From NCBI GenBank assembly GCA_946811695.1, contig OX328128.1, positions 23,904,758 through 23,968,757 on the forward strand: a stretch of DNA of 64,000 bases, written 5' to 3'. A program made the position numbers and the translations under genes. Shown here one piece after another: positions 41,601 through 48,247 of this stretch. Origin of the DNA: Gonocerus acuteangulatus. Its lineage: Eukaryota > Arthropoda > Insecta > Hemiptera > Coreidae. Numbering within the stretch: position 1 is the first letter of the stretch; every line of letters starts with the position of its first letter. The notes under the pieces were generated by a model, which had not been told where the DNA came from, did not search any database, and saw only the letters and a list, made by a program, of their open reading frames with translations.

Positions 41601-42185
41601 TTCATCAAAGCAGACAATTCTTTTGTGACAACAGCAAACTTTAAAAATGCAGCAGCAATATCAGGTTCCTGGTCTTTAGTAAGAGCATTATTACCAAGCC
41701 TTTCTAGAATTCTAGCAAAGTACATCTCATTGTCAACATGAGCTAAAATGAAACAAACAGGATATGTGATTAGAGAAGGTGACAGTGATAACAGACATAA
41801 ACATAGTTGTCAACACATACAGTTCCCTGAGTTATGGATGGCTTTTATAGCTTTTCTCATTTTTGTCAGCCCATCTCGGTCAAAATCAAGGGTCTGAAAA
41901 AAAGAAAAGACAATTGAAGAGTTTTAGAGGCACAGAGAAATCTAAGGCATTAGTATGCATAGGATATCACCTCCCCTAATTAGTCCAAATGCCAAGGATG
42001 GACCAATAATGAAGGGAATTGTAAAGAACTGATAAAACTTAAATTCTAAGTGTACTTACTTCTTCCAAATTAGAAATTGTCTGTCTGCATTGTGGCATGC
42101 GAGAAACAAATGTTGATGTAGTAGGGGAGTTATAATCCTCCCTAGTCTCTTCGACGAACTCATTGACGCCGATAAGTCCAGGCAT
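6330..42185 (-). CDS. Asap: ASAP-type ArfGAP (BAR-PH-ArfGAP-Ank), 18 exons plus a probable cassette exon, 3' end not found
   Basis: Spliced gene span. ASAP proteins are GTPase-activating proteins for Arf GTPases at Golgi, endosome and cell-edge membranes: BAR binds and curves membrane, PH binds phosphoinositide, ArfGAP stimulates GTP hydrolysis. The predicted protein has about 928 residues (956 with the cassette exon) inside the window. BAR spans roughly residues 1-283, PH about 305-405, ArfGAP about 425-545, ankyrin repeats about 585-680, then an acidic linker and proline-rich segments. All junctions have GT-AG borders and compatible phases. Similarity to human ASAP1 is recognised by eye and is continuous up to the acidic linker. 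The C-terminal SH3 domain of ASAP1/2 was not found in 1-6329, so the gene is probably cut by the window edge, or it lacks SH3 as ASAP3 does. The start at 42185 matches the conserved family N-terminus. Confidence 0.95.
7027..7082. repeat. (TA)n microsatellite
   Basis: About 28 TA units, possibly the tract of an old HINE (6540-7085). Confidence 0.95.
7647..7780 (-). CDS. Asap: Asap exon 17 (proline-rich)
   Basis: 134 nt reading [20 protein letters not shown] then [14 protein letters not shown], with two more proline-rich candidate SH3 ligands. AACAG acceptor, GTAAGC donor; ends in phase 0. Confidence 0.87.
8145..8320 (+). mobile_element. 5S rRNA-derived SINE, copy 1
   Basis: 8145-8241 matches 5S rRNA (CACCGAAGTTAAGCAACGTC, then GGGCGTGG) with an internal deletion. 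The core ACCTGTAGATAGCCCG and the tail GGCACTAATGGCCAAG follow, then poly(A). Flanked by the 13-bp target duplication AATATTGTTCATC (8132-8144 and 8320-8332), which shows it is a retroposed copy and not a 5S gene. Confidence 0.92.
8556..8624 (-). CDS. Asap: Asap exon 16
   Basis: 69 nt reading [26 protein letters not shown] acceptor, GTAAGG donor; phases match both neighbours. No domain; tail linker. Confidence 0.82.
9216..9380 (-). CDS. Asap: Asap exon 15 (proline-rich)
   Basis: 165 nt reading [20 protein letters not shown] then [30 protein letters not shown] resembles proline/basic SH3 ligands. CTCCAG acceptor, GTAAGG donor; phase 1 in and out. Confidence 0.88.
9507..10502 (+). mobile_element. 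IS630/Tc1-like foldback element with ~300-bp inverted repeats
   Basis: 996 bp flanked by TA. Arms 9507-9805 and 10205-10502 are near-perfect inverted copies starting CAGGGTGTCCCACATTGAGA. The 400-bp centre holds a transposase remnant. Lies in an Asap intron. Confidence 0.9.
10095..10193 (+). pseudogene. IS630/Tc1-like transposase remnant
   Basis: Reads [20 protein letters not shown] then [12 protein letters not shown], resembling the DDE motif region WFQQDGCPAH...FPNxWIG of insect mariner-like (DUF4817-associated) transposases. The catalytic aspartate position reads V, and a stop follows. Confidence 0.6.
10932..11942. mobile_element. Large foldback element, arms about 260 bp
   Basis: Left arm 10932-11195 (TATGGCTAAATTTTTAATAT, CAGGCAATTATACAG, AAGCTTAAATTTATGATTGC) recurs inverted at 11675-11942. 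A further pair (AAACCACCAGCCAG at 11338 and CTGGCTAGTGGTTT at 11671) extends the arm after an interruption. No coding potential. Confidence 0.75.
12440..12641 (-). CDS. Asap: Asap exon 14 (proline-rich)
   Basis: 202 nt, 67 codons plus one base. Ser/Arg-rich then [16 protein letters not shown], a candidate SH3-binding stretch as expected in the ASAP proline-rich region. AACAG acceptor, GTAATA donor, ends in phase 1. Confidence 0.87.
13117..13474 (-). mobile_element. tRNA-derived SINE (family 1) in HINE B
   Basis: On the minus strand the head reads GAGGTTAGCTCAGTGGTAGA (A box) and GAGTTCAAATCC (B box), followed by a unique body and a tail ending CTGATTTT with oligo(T). Flanked by the 15-bp target duplication GAGACCGAAAATGAA (13102-13116 and 13475-13489). 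Confidence 0.9.
13510..13567. repeat. (TA)n microsatellite of HINE B
   Basis: About 28 TA units between the HINE body and its 3' segment. Confidence 0.95.
14505..15040. repeat. Two adjacent inverted repeats (nested palindromes)
   Basis: 14531-14749 folds on itself with about 105-bp arms around GAACAGTTGATTGAGCACTG. Next to it 14735-14782 and 14968-15012 form an inverted pair (ATGTCAAACTATCGAATATG). The outer flanks also show weak inverse similarity. Motif CCTGAAGAAGGCTTGTAAGC precedes CGAAATGTT. Confidence 0.75.
15533..15652 (-). CDS. Asap: Asap exon 13 (acidic linker)
   Basis: 40 codons reading [20 protein letters not shown] then [20 protein letters not shown]. Aligns with ASAP1 LTQALSGRFNSHVHVEYEWR and its acidic ESDDDMDE stretch. 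CAG acceptor, GTGAGT donor, phase 0. Confidence 0.92.
15653..17974. other. Asap intron, no recognised element
   Basis: AT-rich sequence without supported coding segments. Nothing further recognised. Confidence 0.5.
17975..18058 (-). CDS. Asap: Asap probable in-frame cassette exon (28 codons)
   Basis: 84 nt, open in phase 0, reading [20 protein letters not shown] then VTYEVRPN. Good acceptor (TGTTTTCAG) and donor (GTAAGT). It lies between exon 12 and the acidic-linker exon, both of which also join in phase 0. In human ASAP1 the flanking exons are contiguous (EELLTQALSGRF...), so this exon adds a basic 28-residue insert and may be alternative. It could also be a chance open stretch; conservation or transcripts would settle it. 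Confidence 0.5.
18059..20404. other. Asap intron, no recognised element
   Basis: AT-rich. A short open segment at 20107-20198 (minus) was examined and not accepted as an exon. Unassigned GC-richer block at 18440-18650. Confidence 0.5.
20405..20564 (-). CDS. Asap: Asap exon 12 (ankyrin repeats)
   Basis: 160 nt. [40 protein letters not shown] and [13 protein letters not shown] form ankyrin repeats matching ASAP1 (CLKLLLRGKASIEIANESGE, TPLDIAKRLKHEHCEELL). Ends in phase 0. Confidence 0.94.
21104..21178. repeat. (TA)n microsatellite
   Basis: About 37 TA units with one AA interruption, followed by a T tract (21197-21221). Confidence 0.95.
21278..21402. repeat. AT-rich tandem array, unit about 40 bp, near 3 copies
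   Basis: TACGAATTTATTTA followed by ATTCGTATTCACAAATATAT repeats with small changes. Each unit is itself partly palindromic (TACGAAT/ATTCGTA). Confidence 0.7.
21693..21823 (-). CDS. Asap: Asap exon 11 (ankyrin repeat)
   Basis: 131 nt reading [20 protein letters not shown] then [20 protein letters not shown]. Matches the ASAP1 ankyrin segment [20 protein letters not shown]. Ends in phase 2 at GTAACT. Confidence 0.93.
22110..22290 (-). CDS. Asap: Asap exon 10 (ArfGAP end to ankyrin start)
   Basis: 181 nt reading [17 protein letters not shown] then [18 protein letters not shown], matching ASAP1 RKDYITAKYIERRYA and LLQAYADGVDL. The preceding intron is 8.2 kb and filled with mobile elements. Ends in phase 0. 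Confidence 0.94.
22441..23240 (-). repeat. Unassigned dispersed repeat
   Basis: TTAGCTGACTGCCCGTGCTT at the left and GGTCGATGATAGGTCAGTGA at the right resemble ends of common insect repeats. No coding sequence; family and limits uncertain. Confidence 0.35.
24020..24222 (+). mobile_element. 5S rRNA-derived SINE, copy 2 (most complete)
   Basis: Nearly full 5S part (GCCAACGGCCATAGCCACGT to ACGTGCTGTTGGC), then the core ACCTATAGATAGCCCG, the hairpin tail (CGGCGC ... GCGCCG) and a 29-base A run. No target duplication: the host HINE appears to have lost sequence at the site, with short homology AACCGTT at both joints. Confidence 0.92.
24629..24968 (-). mobile_element. tRNA-derived SINE (family 1) in HINE C
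   Basis: Same head and body as 13117-13474. Target duplication CGAAATTTCATCAAAA on both sides (24613-24628 and 24969-24984). Tail is oligo(T) on the minus strand. Confidence 0.9.
25063..25954 (+). mobile_element. Tigger/pogo-type deleted element encoding only a DNA-binding domain
   Basis: The right end reads TTCGAATTATCCAAGTTCTA; the left end is diverged (TGGTTAATTCGAAT). Inserted in the TA tract of HINE C. The interior 25541-25710 encodes a CENP-B/Psq-like helix-turn-helix ([40 protein letters not shown]), with one in-frame stop after SYY near 25564. No catalytic domain. Confidence 0.8.
26757..26839. repeat. (TA)n/(AAAT)n tract of HINE D
   Basis: Target of the Tigger insertion; continues at 28703-28766 after the element. 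Confidence 0.93.
27025..27588 (+). mobile_element. Retroelement-like insertion flanked by a ~190-bp duplication
   Basis: 564-bp block with an AAATA-rich 3' tail (27528-27580) inserted in the Tigger. About 185 bases of target are repeated on both sides with two visible differences. The tail suggests target-primed reverse transcription. A weak tRNA-like A-box (GGCCTAGTGGATGAGG) lies near 27132, but no B-box or protein was recognised. Confidence 0.55.
27774..28082 (+). pseudogene. Tigger/jerky-like transposase fragment (DDE domain N-half)
   Basis: Reads [20 protein letters not shown], then [20 protein letters not shown] and [20 protein letters not shown], the DDE_1 (pogo/CENP-B type) catalytic segment with the first aspartate in NEDETG. 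Ends in a stop at 28082; the middle of the gene is missing. Confidence 0.88.
28234..28380 (+). pseudogene. Tigger-type transposase C-terminal fragment
   Basis: Reads [20 protein letters not shown] then [12 protein letters not shown], the conserved C-terminus of Tigger/jerky transposases (RRWRDFAA...KQTKITDFF). Separated from the preceding fragment by a deletion. Confidence 0.8.
28390..28475 (-). repeat. 5S-SINE 3' tail fragment inside Tigger
   Basis: Minus-strand GGCGCTAATGGCCAAGATGT and AGATGCGCCGT followed by A-rich sequence. 5'-truncated copy. Confidence 0.8.
29109..30372 (-). mobile_element. Full-length mariner element (1264 bp) in Asap intron
   Basis: Terminal inverted repeats of 31 bp, starting TAGGGTTGGCAAATAAGTCC at both ends, flanked by TA. 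Encloses one uninterrupted transposase reading frame. The matching ends suggest a recent insertion. Confidence 0.95.
29185..30234 (-). CDS. mariner transposase (DD34D), open but with a probable catalytic-region deletion
   Basis: Cut-and-paste transposase. The N-terminal helix-turn-helix region reads [20 protein letters not shown] and [20 protein letters not shown]. The catalytic domain has [10 protein letters not shown] and [14 protein letters not shown] with 34 residues between the second and third aspartates, the mariner signature. Around the first aspartate the frame reads [13 protein letters not shown], whereas mariner families read VTGDEKWI...RKKSW, so about 8 residues are missing in frame. 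The real start is likely MYGNLLHYR, 15 codons inside the longest frame. Likely inactive but could still bind its ends. Confidence 0.93.
   Translation of the reverse strand: MLRLGQYCVCDPAEKMYGNLLHYRHILLYYFKKGKRAAEAHKKICGVYGDKALTKHTCQNWFAKFRAGNFDINDAPRPGRPQEIESIDVKAIVDQNPSQSVRDIAEALDISHASVENHLRKLGYVSRLDVWVPHSLTEANLAKRISICDSLRKRQENDPFLKRLVTGDVDRKKSWRPSNEPPGTTSKAGLHPKKIMLSVWWDFKGVIFYDLLPQGKSIDSTLYCSQLTKLNESIRRKRPELANRKGVVFHHDNARPHTSLVTRNKLLALGWDLLPHPPYSPDLAPSDYHLFRSPQNSLGGKWFEKEQGVREHLDHFFTNKPQTFYEHGIIQLMERWGKVIENNGHYIVD
30516..30738 (-). CDS. Asap: Asap exon 9 (ArfGAP catalytic core)
   Basis: 223 nt. Contains [20 protein letters not shown], with the second CxxC of the zinc finger and the arginine finger in HRDLGVH, then [20 protein letters not shown]. 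Spacing between the two CxxC pairs is 17 residues here against 16 in human ASAP1. Ends in phase 2 at a GTAAGA donor. Confidence 0.95.
30739..32270. other. Asap intron 8
   Basis: No exon. A small GC-richer block at 31020-31220 looks like a repeat but was not assigned. Ends with the TA tract at 32102-32172. Confidence 0.5.
32102..32172. repeat. (TA)n microsatellite
   Basis: About 35 TA units in an Asap intron, 100 bases from exon 8. Confidence 0.95.
32271..32501 (-). CDS. Asap: Asap exon 8 (PH C-half, ArfGAP start)
   Basis: 231 nt. [20 protein letters not shown] is the PH C-terminal helix. [20 protein letters not shown] opens the ArfGAP zinc finger and gives the first CxxC. AAG acceptor, GTAAAT donor, ends in phase 1. 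Confidence 0.94.
32612..32776. repeat. Foldback MITE-like repeat
   Basis: Outer ends TTGTACCTCTTTATTCGATA and its diverged inverse (AGAATAAAGCGGTACAA). Inner CTCAGGGGCCATTAA is inverse to TTAATGGCCCCTGATGAG. Preceded by a T tract of about 40. Confidence 0.75.
33138..33408 (-). CDS. Asap: Asap exon 7 (linker and PH N-half)
   Basis: 271 nt. [13 protein letters not shown], then the PH start [20 protein letters not shown] and [23 protein letters not shown]1 equivalents are YSLHQPQGNKEHG and SLYKKSDGIRKVWQKRKC. CAG acceptor, GTAAGT donor, ends in phase 1. Confidence 0.95.
34364..35582 (+). mobile_element. HINE/Helentron-like element E, uninterrupted
   Basis: Uninterrupted copy, about 1.2 kb: 5' end AAAAGTCCGTCTCGCAGG, subterminal AGCGCGGTTCC at 34397, TA tract 35398-35444, 3' hairpin 35549-35580 ending CGCGCTAAAAAA. 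A good reference copy. Confidence 0.85.
35398..35444. repeat. Short TA tract of HINE E
   Basis: Interrupted TA tract, shortest among the HINE copies. Confidence 0.9.
36165..36324 (-). CDS. Asap: Asap exon 6 (end of BAR)
   Basis: 160 nt reading [20 protein letters not shown] then [20 protein letters not shown]. Matches ASAP1 FFQDGLKAVESLKPSIETLS and QDEERRQLIQLR. Restores phase 0 (86+160=246). Confidence 0.93.
36325..38294. other. Asap intron 5
   Basis: Contains the HINE relic F and a MITE-like block (37020-37245) ending GGGTTAA. No coding. Confidence 0.5.
37240..37856 (-). mobile_element. Old HINE-like relic F
   Basis: The right end (37815-37856) reads as a diverged inverse 5' end (CAGTTCCTACAAGTCAGAC). 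The body shares motifs such as the CAGTCAGAGACATTTG region with other copies. Weak. Confidence 0.4.
38295..38380 (-). CDS. Asap: Asap exon 5 (BAR)
   Basis: 86 nt reading [20 protein letters not shown] then VEYYHAQT. Matches the ASAP1 segment YLLKVNEIKIKKGVDLLQNL. TTTTAG acceptor, GTAAGT donor, ends in phase 2. Confidence 0.93.
39353..39531. mobile_element. 179-bp MITE with 13-bp inverted repeats and TA duplication
   Basis: Ends TCACCGTTCCGGA and TCCGGAACGGTGA, each next to TA. Non-coding. The TA target suggests a Tc1/mariner-superfamily mobiliser. Confidence 0.82.
39669..39923 (-). CDS. Asap: Asap exon 4 (BAR)
   Basis: 85 codons from [20 protein letters not shown] to [10 protein letters not shown]. 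Closely matches ASAP1 around SFPLDSLLKGDLKGVKGDL. Acceptor TTACAG, donor GTAAGA, phase 0 at both ends. Confidence 0.95.
39924..41593. other. Asap intron 3, no recognised element
   Basis: AT-rich. Nothing recognised. Confidence 0.5.
41594..41742 (-). CDS. Asap: Asap exon 3 (BAR)
   Basis: 149 nt coding [18 protein letters not shown] and [20 protein letters not shown], an ASAP-type BAR segment. TTTTAG acceptor, GTAAGT donor; restores phase 0 (73+149=222). Confidence 0.93.
41821..41893 (-). CDS. Asap: Asap exon 2 (BAR)
   Basis: 73 nt reading [19 protein letters not shown], matching the BAR helix of ASAP1. TTTCAG acceptor, GTATGT donor; ends in phase 1. Confidence 0.92.
42060..42185 (-). CDS. 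Asap: Asap exon 1 (start codon, BAR N-terminus)
   Basis: 42 codons beginning [18 protein letters not shown], matching the conserved ASAP N-terminus (human MPDQISVSEFVAETHEDY). It ends on a GTAAGT donor, phase 0. A two-codon upstream ORF lies in the 5' leader near 42221. Confidence 0.93.
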
Positions 42186-42622
42186 TATATCAGGCGAAAA
42201 TGGTCCTTCGAATTACTGCATCGAACCCTGCCCAGGCAATAATTTAAATAACATCTAGGGTGAGAGTTAAAAATAAACAAAGTTCCAAAACATCTCCATC
42301 CCGATTGACATCCATCTTGTACTCTGAAGTGTTTATGCTGCTGCTATCTCCGGCCATAATACAAACTACTGGAGATAACAGAATATATACAGCTACTATT
42401 TTATTATCAATTATAATCTTTAATCTTATTTATGATGAATTGTATTGTATTTATTTAATATTTGCTCATTTTATGCATGTGATATGCACTTTTTTCTGTA
42501 GCATTAATTTTCTTCTTACAATGTAACCTTTTTACAAATAAACCTGCTCGCATATAAACTTCTTCCATTATTTTGTGAATGTTTTGAAGAGTTACTTAGG
42601 ATTGTGCAAATGTCATTTGATT
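42186..42622. promoter_or_regulatory. Divergent promoter region between Asap and BLOC1S5
   Basis: The two start codons point away from each other across 437 bases, so both 5' leaders and promoters must sit here or overlap. No convincing TATA box was seen. The shared promoter is inferred from geometry only. Confidence 0.5.
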
Positions 42623-42644
42623 ATGTCTTTTTCGGTTATTAAAG
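42623..42644 (+). CDS. BLOC1S5: BLOC1S5 exon 1
   Basis: 22 nt, MSFSVIK plus one base, with a GTAAGG donor at 42645. Joining to exon 2 restores the conserved IKDxGxI stretch. Confidence 0.83.
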
Positions 42645-43396
42645 GTAAGGTTTCTATTTTTTCATAATTATGGTTTTCTTACATTAACAAATTTAAAAGC
42701 TTCTAACAACGTAACATTCTCTTTGTTTTCAGTGTGTCAGTTTTACTTTAATTCTTGATTAATACTTAAAGATAGATATTTTTGCAGATTGTGGTGATAT
42801 ATGGAATAGGCTTTTTGATCACAGACCTTTTTTAAGTGGAGAAATCAAATATTTTATAAAAGAATTTGAGGTATCCATTCATATGCAAATTTTAGTACTA
42901 AACTTCCTAAACTTATTTGTATAATATTTTGAAAGTTCATTGCAATGATCCAGTTCTCATTTTTGTTTAGGAAAGTAGAAGTGACCGAGAAGTTAAAAGA
43001 CTATTTGATGTTGCTGATTGGTTATCTGATATTAAAGAGTCACAACTCCCTAAAACTTCCGCCTCACTTCCAGAATTAAATAAAGTCAACACTCTTTTGG
43101 ATATTGCCTTGCAGACGAGTAATATTATTCTTGAAAACGAAGAGAATTTTAATGTAGTATGGCCTTTTTTTTTCTAAATTTTAATTAATGTGCCCTTTTA
43201 TGTGTTTAATACTTTTTAATCTTGTTTATTGTAGGAAACTGCCTTGCAATCATGGAGAGAATTTCGTAAAAATGAATGGGAAACTTTTAATAACGATTTA
43301 AAAGAAAAGTATTCCAAAATAGATCATACTTTCATTGAAAAAGAAGAAGACCTAATTAATTTTTACCAAGACCTCGAGAAGAAACTATATATTTAA
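42623..43396 (+). CDS. BLOC1S5: BLOC-1 subunit 5 (Muted) homologue, 4 exons, 149 aa
   Basis: BLOC1S5 is a small helical subunit of BLOC-1, the cytosolic complex that sorts cargo from endosomes to lysosome-related organelles such as insect eye pigment granules. The spliced protein starts MSFSVIKDCGDIWNRLFDHR, then PFLSGEIKYFIKEFEESRSD. This parallels human BLOC1S5 (IIKDLGEIHSRLLDHRPVIQ, GETRYFVKEFEEKRG). The rest is mostly charged helix, as expected for a coiled-coil subunit. Length is 149 aa against 187 in human. The ATG at 42623 is chosen because an upstream ATG at 42610 runs into a stop in another frame. The stop at 43396 lies 28 bases before the next start codon. Confidence 0.9.
42788..42870 (+). 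CDS. BLOC1S5: BLOC1S5 exon 2
   Basis: 83 nt coding CGDIWNRLFDHRPFLSGEIK then YFIKEFE, the most conserved part of the family. TTGCAG acceptor, GTATCC donor; leaves phase 0. Confidence 0.9.
42971..43153 (+). CDS. BLOC1S5: BLOC1S5 exon 3
   Basis: 61 codons from ESRSDREVKRLFDVADWLSD to NIILENEENFN. TTTAG acceptor, GTAGTA donor (weaker than its neighbours), phase 0. Confidence 0.87.
43235..43396 (+). CDS. BLOC1S5: BLOC1S5 exon 4 with stop
   Basis: 53 codons plus TAA, ETALQSWREFRKNEWETFNN to FYQDLEKKLYI. Charged, predicted helical. TGTAG acceptor. No AATAAA occurs between this stop and the TMEM199 ATG. Confidence 0.87.
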   Translation, partial: ETALQSWREFRKNEWETFNNDLKEKYSKIDHTFIEKEEDLINFYQDLEKKLYI

Positions 43397-43424
43397 AACA
43401 GCATTCCACTAAAATAATCACAAA

Positions 43425-43601
43425 ATGACGGTAATGAACGAAGGTTTTCAGTTAAAACTGAGGTTAAATGAAAAGATCGTCTCAGCATTTAAGGAAGCCA
43501 TGGAAGGCAAGAATGATGTTCCGGACGGAGTGAAAAAATGTTCGGAAGAAGGATATTTAGCTGGACTTGATGAATTGGAGTGGTTGCATGCTAACAAAAA
43601 G
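43425..43601 (+). CDS. TMEM199: TMEM199 exon 1
   Basis: 59 codons starting MTVMNEGFQLKLRLNEKIVS and ending DELEWLHANKK before a GTAGTG donor. N-terminal cytosolic domain. Ends in phase 0. Confidence 0.87.
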
Positions 43602-46600
43602 GTAGTGTTCTAAAACTCATTATTAGTGTGGATTATGTTTTTACTATTTAACGTGACTATTTTCTGTAGTGAAAGTAGCTTCATATGATTTTAAAAAATA
43701 TAATGTCTCTTATTGATTCAAAAGTCCTGTTTCAGAAATCAGTAGAGTCAAACAGATATACAAATTTTAACATCCAGTTTTCTGTGACCTATGAGTTACA
43801 CATCATTTTTAACAGCCCTTTTGGAATTCATCTTTGATTTATGCCATAAGCGGGGTTTCTTCTTGCTAGGTTGGGAGGAATCACGCTGAAATGAAATTAT
43901 CAGCATAATTAGATATTATTTGATAAATTATTGCAATATTTTTCTGCTGTAATCTTTAGTTTATAGATTAAAGAATGCATAGAACTTCCTAGAGAAGACA
44001 ATTTAATAAATTTAGTCTGCATCACTTCCTCTCCCACAATCTTATTAGTTTAATTATCAAATTCTTTCAGAGTACCTGTCCTTTTGCCCCAAAGAGTGTT
44101 TATTGTTTGTATACTTTTCTTTGTTGTGCATGCACTTTGGATTTTAAAAAGTAACAATATACAACAAAAGTACAACTCGCAGGAGGTGCGTCGGGCGTGG
44201 TCAGTACTTAGGTCGGTGTCCACCAGGGAAAACCTTGCATCCCAAAGAGGGAGAACTATACATGAGATCCTGTTGATGATTCTGGAATAAATACAACTGG
44301 AGAATTAACTGTAACAAAAATTAATTTATTCGTGTTAGAAGAAGGGTTACATTCTGGAATCCTGCTGACGAGATGTGGCTCTAATCCAGCTTCAGACTTA
44401 TTGATTTTTTTTGTTTTTGAGCAATGGGCTTACTGAAAAAAAGTCTTATTTCACTATATTTAGAAAGTGGTGCAAACCTGTTCATAGCCCAATTTTATGA
44501 CCATACAAAAATCGTGTAGGTTTGACTTTTTGCTTATTTTTTTCTACAGGGTGTTTCGCACTTTCACGAGCTGGTATCAGGCTGCGAACTAGAACTACCC
44601 AGTCCAATAGTTCCTCCTCGAAATCCTGAACTTGAAGCGCGTATACAGAAGCTGAAGGCTGAACAAGAAGAAAGAGAATATAAGAAGATGACTAAGAACG
44701 TAGATAATGTCAGAGTTAAACACCCGGATGATACCATTGGATATCAATGTAGGTACATTTTTTAGTATTTTAATATTTATTTAAATTTTAACATCCAATT
44801 ATTATTAACTACAAATTTTAGGACGGGCTATCTATAGGTTACTACCCTTTTCTAGCCAGGATAGGGCTGATGCCTTTTTTTTTCTAAAGAAAAGCCACCA
44901 CCCCTAGTGGGAATCAAACCCACGACCCTTGGCTCGGAGTGTTAAGTGCTCATGCCTTAACCCTCACGGCCATATTTAATAGTCAGTTAATTTAATTTAA
45001 TTTTATAGTACATGTAATTCTTTAATATTTCCAAACCATAGGTTGGTGCACACAGAGTTTTATGAAACCAGGTTTCATGAAATTCGTTAAATCGGTTTCC
45101 TACTGCTTCAGTGTCTTGTTTTATCAGTGTATCTACTAGCTCTAATAAGCGATCAAAAACTGGCTTCGACATCCAACAAAATCCTTAAATTTATCAGGAT
45201 CTCTGTTTTAGTTCGCGAGCTACAACAAAACAGCTGTGTTGCCGATCCCTAATTATCGGGTGAACCTAGTACTTGCGTTTTTTTTTATTTTATTTTTATT
45301 TTTTAACCATCACCACTACACAAGTGCATCGTCGACTTAATCAATCACAAAACTGATGGAAAACAGTTTATTCTGTGTAGACGCTTTAATGAAATAGGTT
45401 TCATGAAACCAGTTTCTTCAGTATGCACCGGGCCTTAGTTTATTATTAGTAGGACTTTGAATCAAATATTGGGCAGTAAAAGTCCAGAGAGCATGTTCAC
45501 TCTAAAAGAAATGTATTTTAGATATTTAACCCTCAGAGTGACACGCCCGTTTATTTACAAACCCTTTCTTGGAAGAACAGGCTATAGCTTAAATTGTTTT
45601 CAGCTTTACCTTTGGCTCATTATTGATAACTATTAAACTCTAATAACTGAATAAGTATTAAATATCTCACTAGCCTGACCTCTCAAAGCCTTCCTTGGTC
45701 CTAAACGAGAAATAAGCAGTTTTCATTGAGTTTAAAGTATGGTGTTGTTCATGATAATGGAAATGCAAATGGTGGAACCATCGGGGATATTTCCCTCAGA
45801 ATTTTGCACATGCGGAATTAGAACTATTCCATCTAACTGAACGAGCTATAGTTCTTTTCTTCGCGGTACACCTTTAGGCATTCATTGCTGAAGAAAGCTG
45901 CCAAAGATCCCGCAGAAAAGTACTAAATATAGATTTTTCCAAAAATCTGATTGTTGTTCTTAGCAGAATCCGAACTATTCCCTGACTTCTTATCACCTTG
46001 ACGGCTACCTGCACTTCATCATGAATTATTCAGTTAAAACTAATTTAAGTGCAGTAATCTTTAGTTTATTTAATTTACAATAGTTGAAGTGTAACTTTGC
46101 TTTATTTTTTTTTATAGATTATTTTTGTTATCCCAAGCGTCTTGTTAATTGGTGGTATGGTTCTTCTGTGTAAGTCTTCAAGCAGTTTAACCCTAATGCT
46201 TACATTGTGATGAGTGAGATTAAAACTAATGACCGAAAAGTATTTAAACTTTTACATGTTAATAGGTTTTGTAAATCTTCCTTTATGTATTCTATGTTTT
46301 TAAAATAGGTAATAATTCTTCATTATAATTTATAAGAATTATGTTCCTGAAACCACCTTTATAAAATAATTTTGGTTCTTACTTAAAAAATATGTAAATA
46401 ACAATCTCGCTATTATATCTAACAAAGAATAATCTCTACTATGCTATAGAACTGTCTAAAACAAAGTTAAAGAACATTATAAATTAAAACAAAGCTAAGG
46501 AACATTATAAATTAAAAAAAAAACTTTTTCAAATTCGATTAAACATATGTATTTTTTATGTTTTTGTGTGTGCCGAGGAGCTATATTGTAGGTGTTGGAC

Positions 46601-48170
46601 TCAGCTAACATTCCTAAATTACCAGAAGATTTTTTTAATGGGACTTGTGGAGTTGTCGATACCTGAAAACGAGAAATTTGTTTAGATTCCAACATAATTT
46701 GTTTTGAAAGTGACCTACAGTTTGGTTTGGCTCGATGGCTATTTGGAACAATATAGTTGTTCGACGGGTGGTGATGGCACTCCTTATTGAAGGTTTAGTA
46801 AAAATGTAACATCTCCTACGCAGATGTTATTTCAATCATACATAGCGCTTAAAGAGTTACAGCTCATCAATGTATAGGTGAAAAATGTTTAACAATATCA
46901 TCACTTCAGGTTATTACATACATGTCAAATATACATGAGTAAACGTAAACTTAACCCTTTCCATACCTAGAAAAGTGCACAGTGAACGGTTCACCTGTAC
47001 GGGATACTCGCACCCCGCCTCAGGCCACTTGTACGGGATACTTTTGCCACTCTTGCTCATAGTGTCTTGACTTTTATAGATCTCTTCGCTGTATTAAAAA
47101 TTGTCTTTTATAATTCTGATTTTTGTTTCATTTACTATTCACTATTAATTTTCATTTATCGGTAATTAATTTTTAGTTTGAATTATTTTTAAATTGAATA
47201 CATTTATTTAATAGAAAGTTATAAAAGTGCGGTTGTATGCGTGTAAAAAAAAAAAGCTTTTCTGTTCACCATTTTTTTCTGTATGTTATGAATAATAAAC
47301 AAATGAAATATTTACTCTATAAACATGCTGTTGGGAATGCTGAAAGAAATTTTGGTATTTTGACGAGGCTGAGAGGGTAATGAGATGTAATATGCCTGAA
47401 TAGCTCACACTTCCAAAAACTTGATTCAAATACCCTCTAGTGACAGGCGGTAATACTAGAAGTATGCTATCGCTGGATAGCTCTAAGTCAAGAAATGAGA
47501 AGAGAAAGAGGATGGGAAATATGAGGAGCCCTAAGTGCTGGACAAGTAAACGATACTTGGAGTCCGTCTCTCCTACAACTTGTTCCCAAGTCAACGGTAC
47601 ACAGGTCCCAACTGCTGGAGCAGTCAATGGTAGAGAAAGATTTAATAACATGGCAAATTCATTTAAAGTTATCCTTCTTTTAAAAATTCTGTACAATAAA
47701 GTATTTTTTTTGAAAATATTTTTCATTAAATTTAAATTTTAACGTCCATTAAAGCAATTTTAACGTCCCGAATTTTGGGACGGGTTATCTTTAGGTTACC
47801 ACCATTTTCTAGCCAGGGCAGGGCTGATGCCTTTTCTTTTTTCTAAAGAAAAGCCACCACCCCATAGTGGGAATCAAACCCACAAACTTTGGCATGGAGT
47901 GTTAAGTGCTCACGCCTATACTCTCACGGCCACCGGGCCTCCTATTTTTCATTATTTAGTGAATGTTACTTGTTATTAAGTTTATTTTTTAATACATTGT
48001 TGCTATTATCTTCAATAAATCACTTAGGTTTCTGTGATAATCTAATTTAAAACTAACTTTCATGGAACCCTTCTCTATCATTTCATTGTTTGATTAAGTG
48101 CGGTCTAGACTGCTGATTTCATTTCTCTACTGTCTTGCCTGTAAATACTACTTTCACTTTTTCTGTGCTT

Positions 48171-48247
<77 letters not shown>

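Noticed and set aside
47286..47742. Overlapping 146-codon (minus) and 100-codon (plus) frames
   Set aside because: No domain, no splice context and no similarity recognised; both frames open by chance or from an unidentified repeat.
48174..48243. T70 tract as evidence of a processed pseudogene tail
   Set aside because: No gene-like body adjoins it on either strand.
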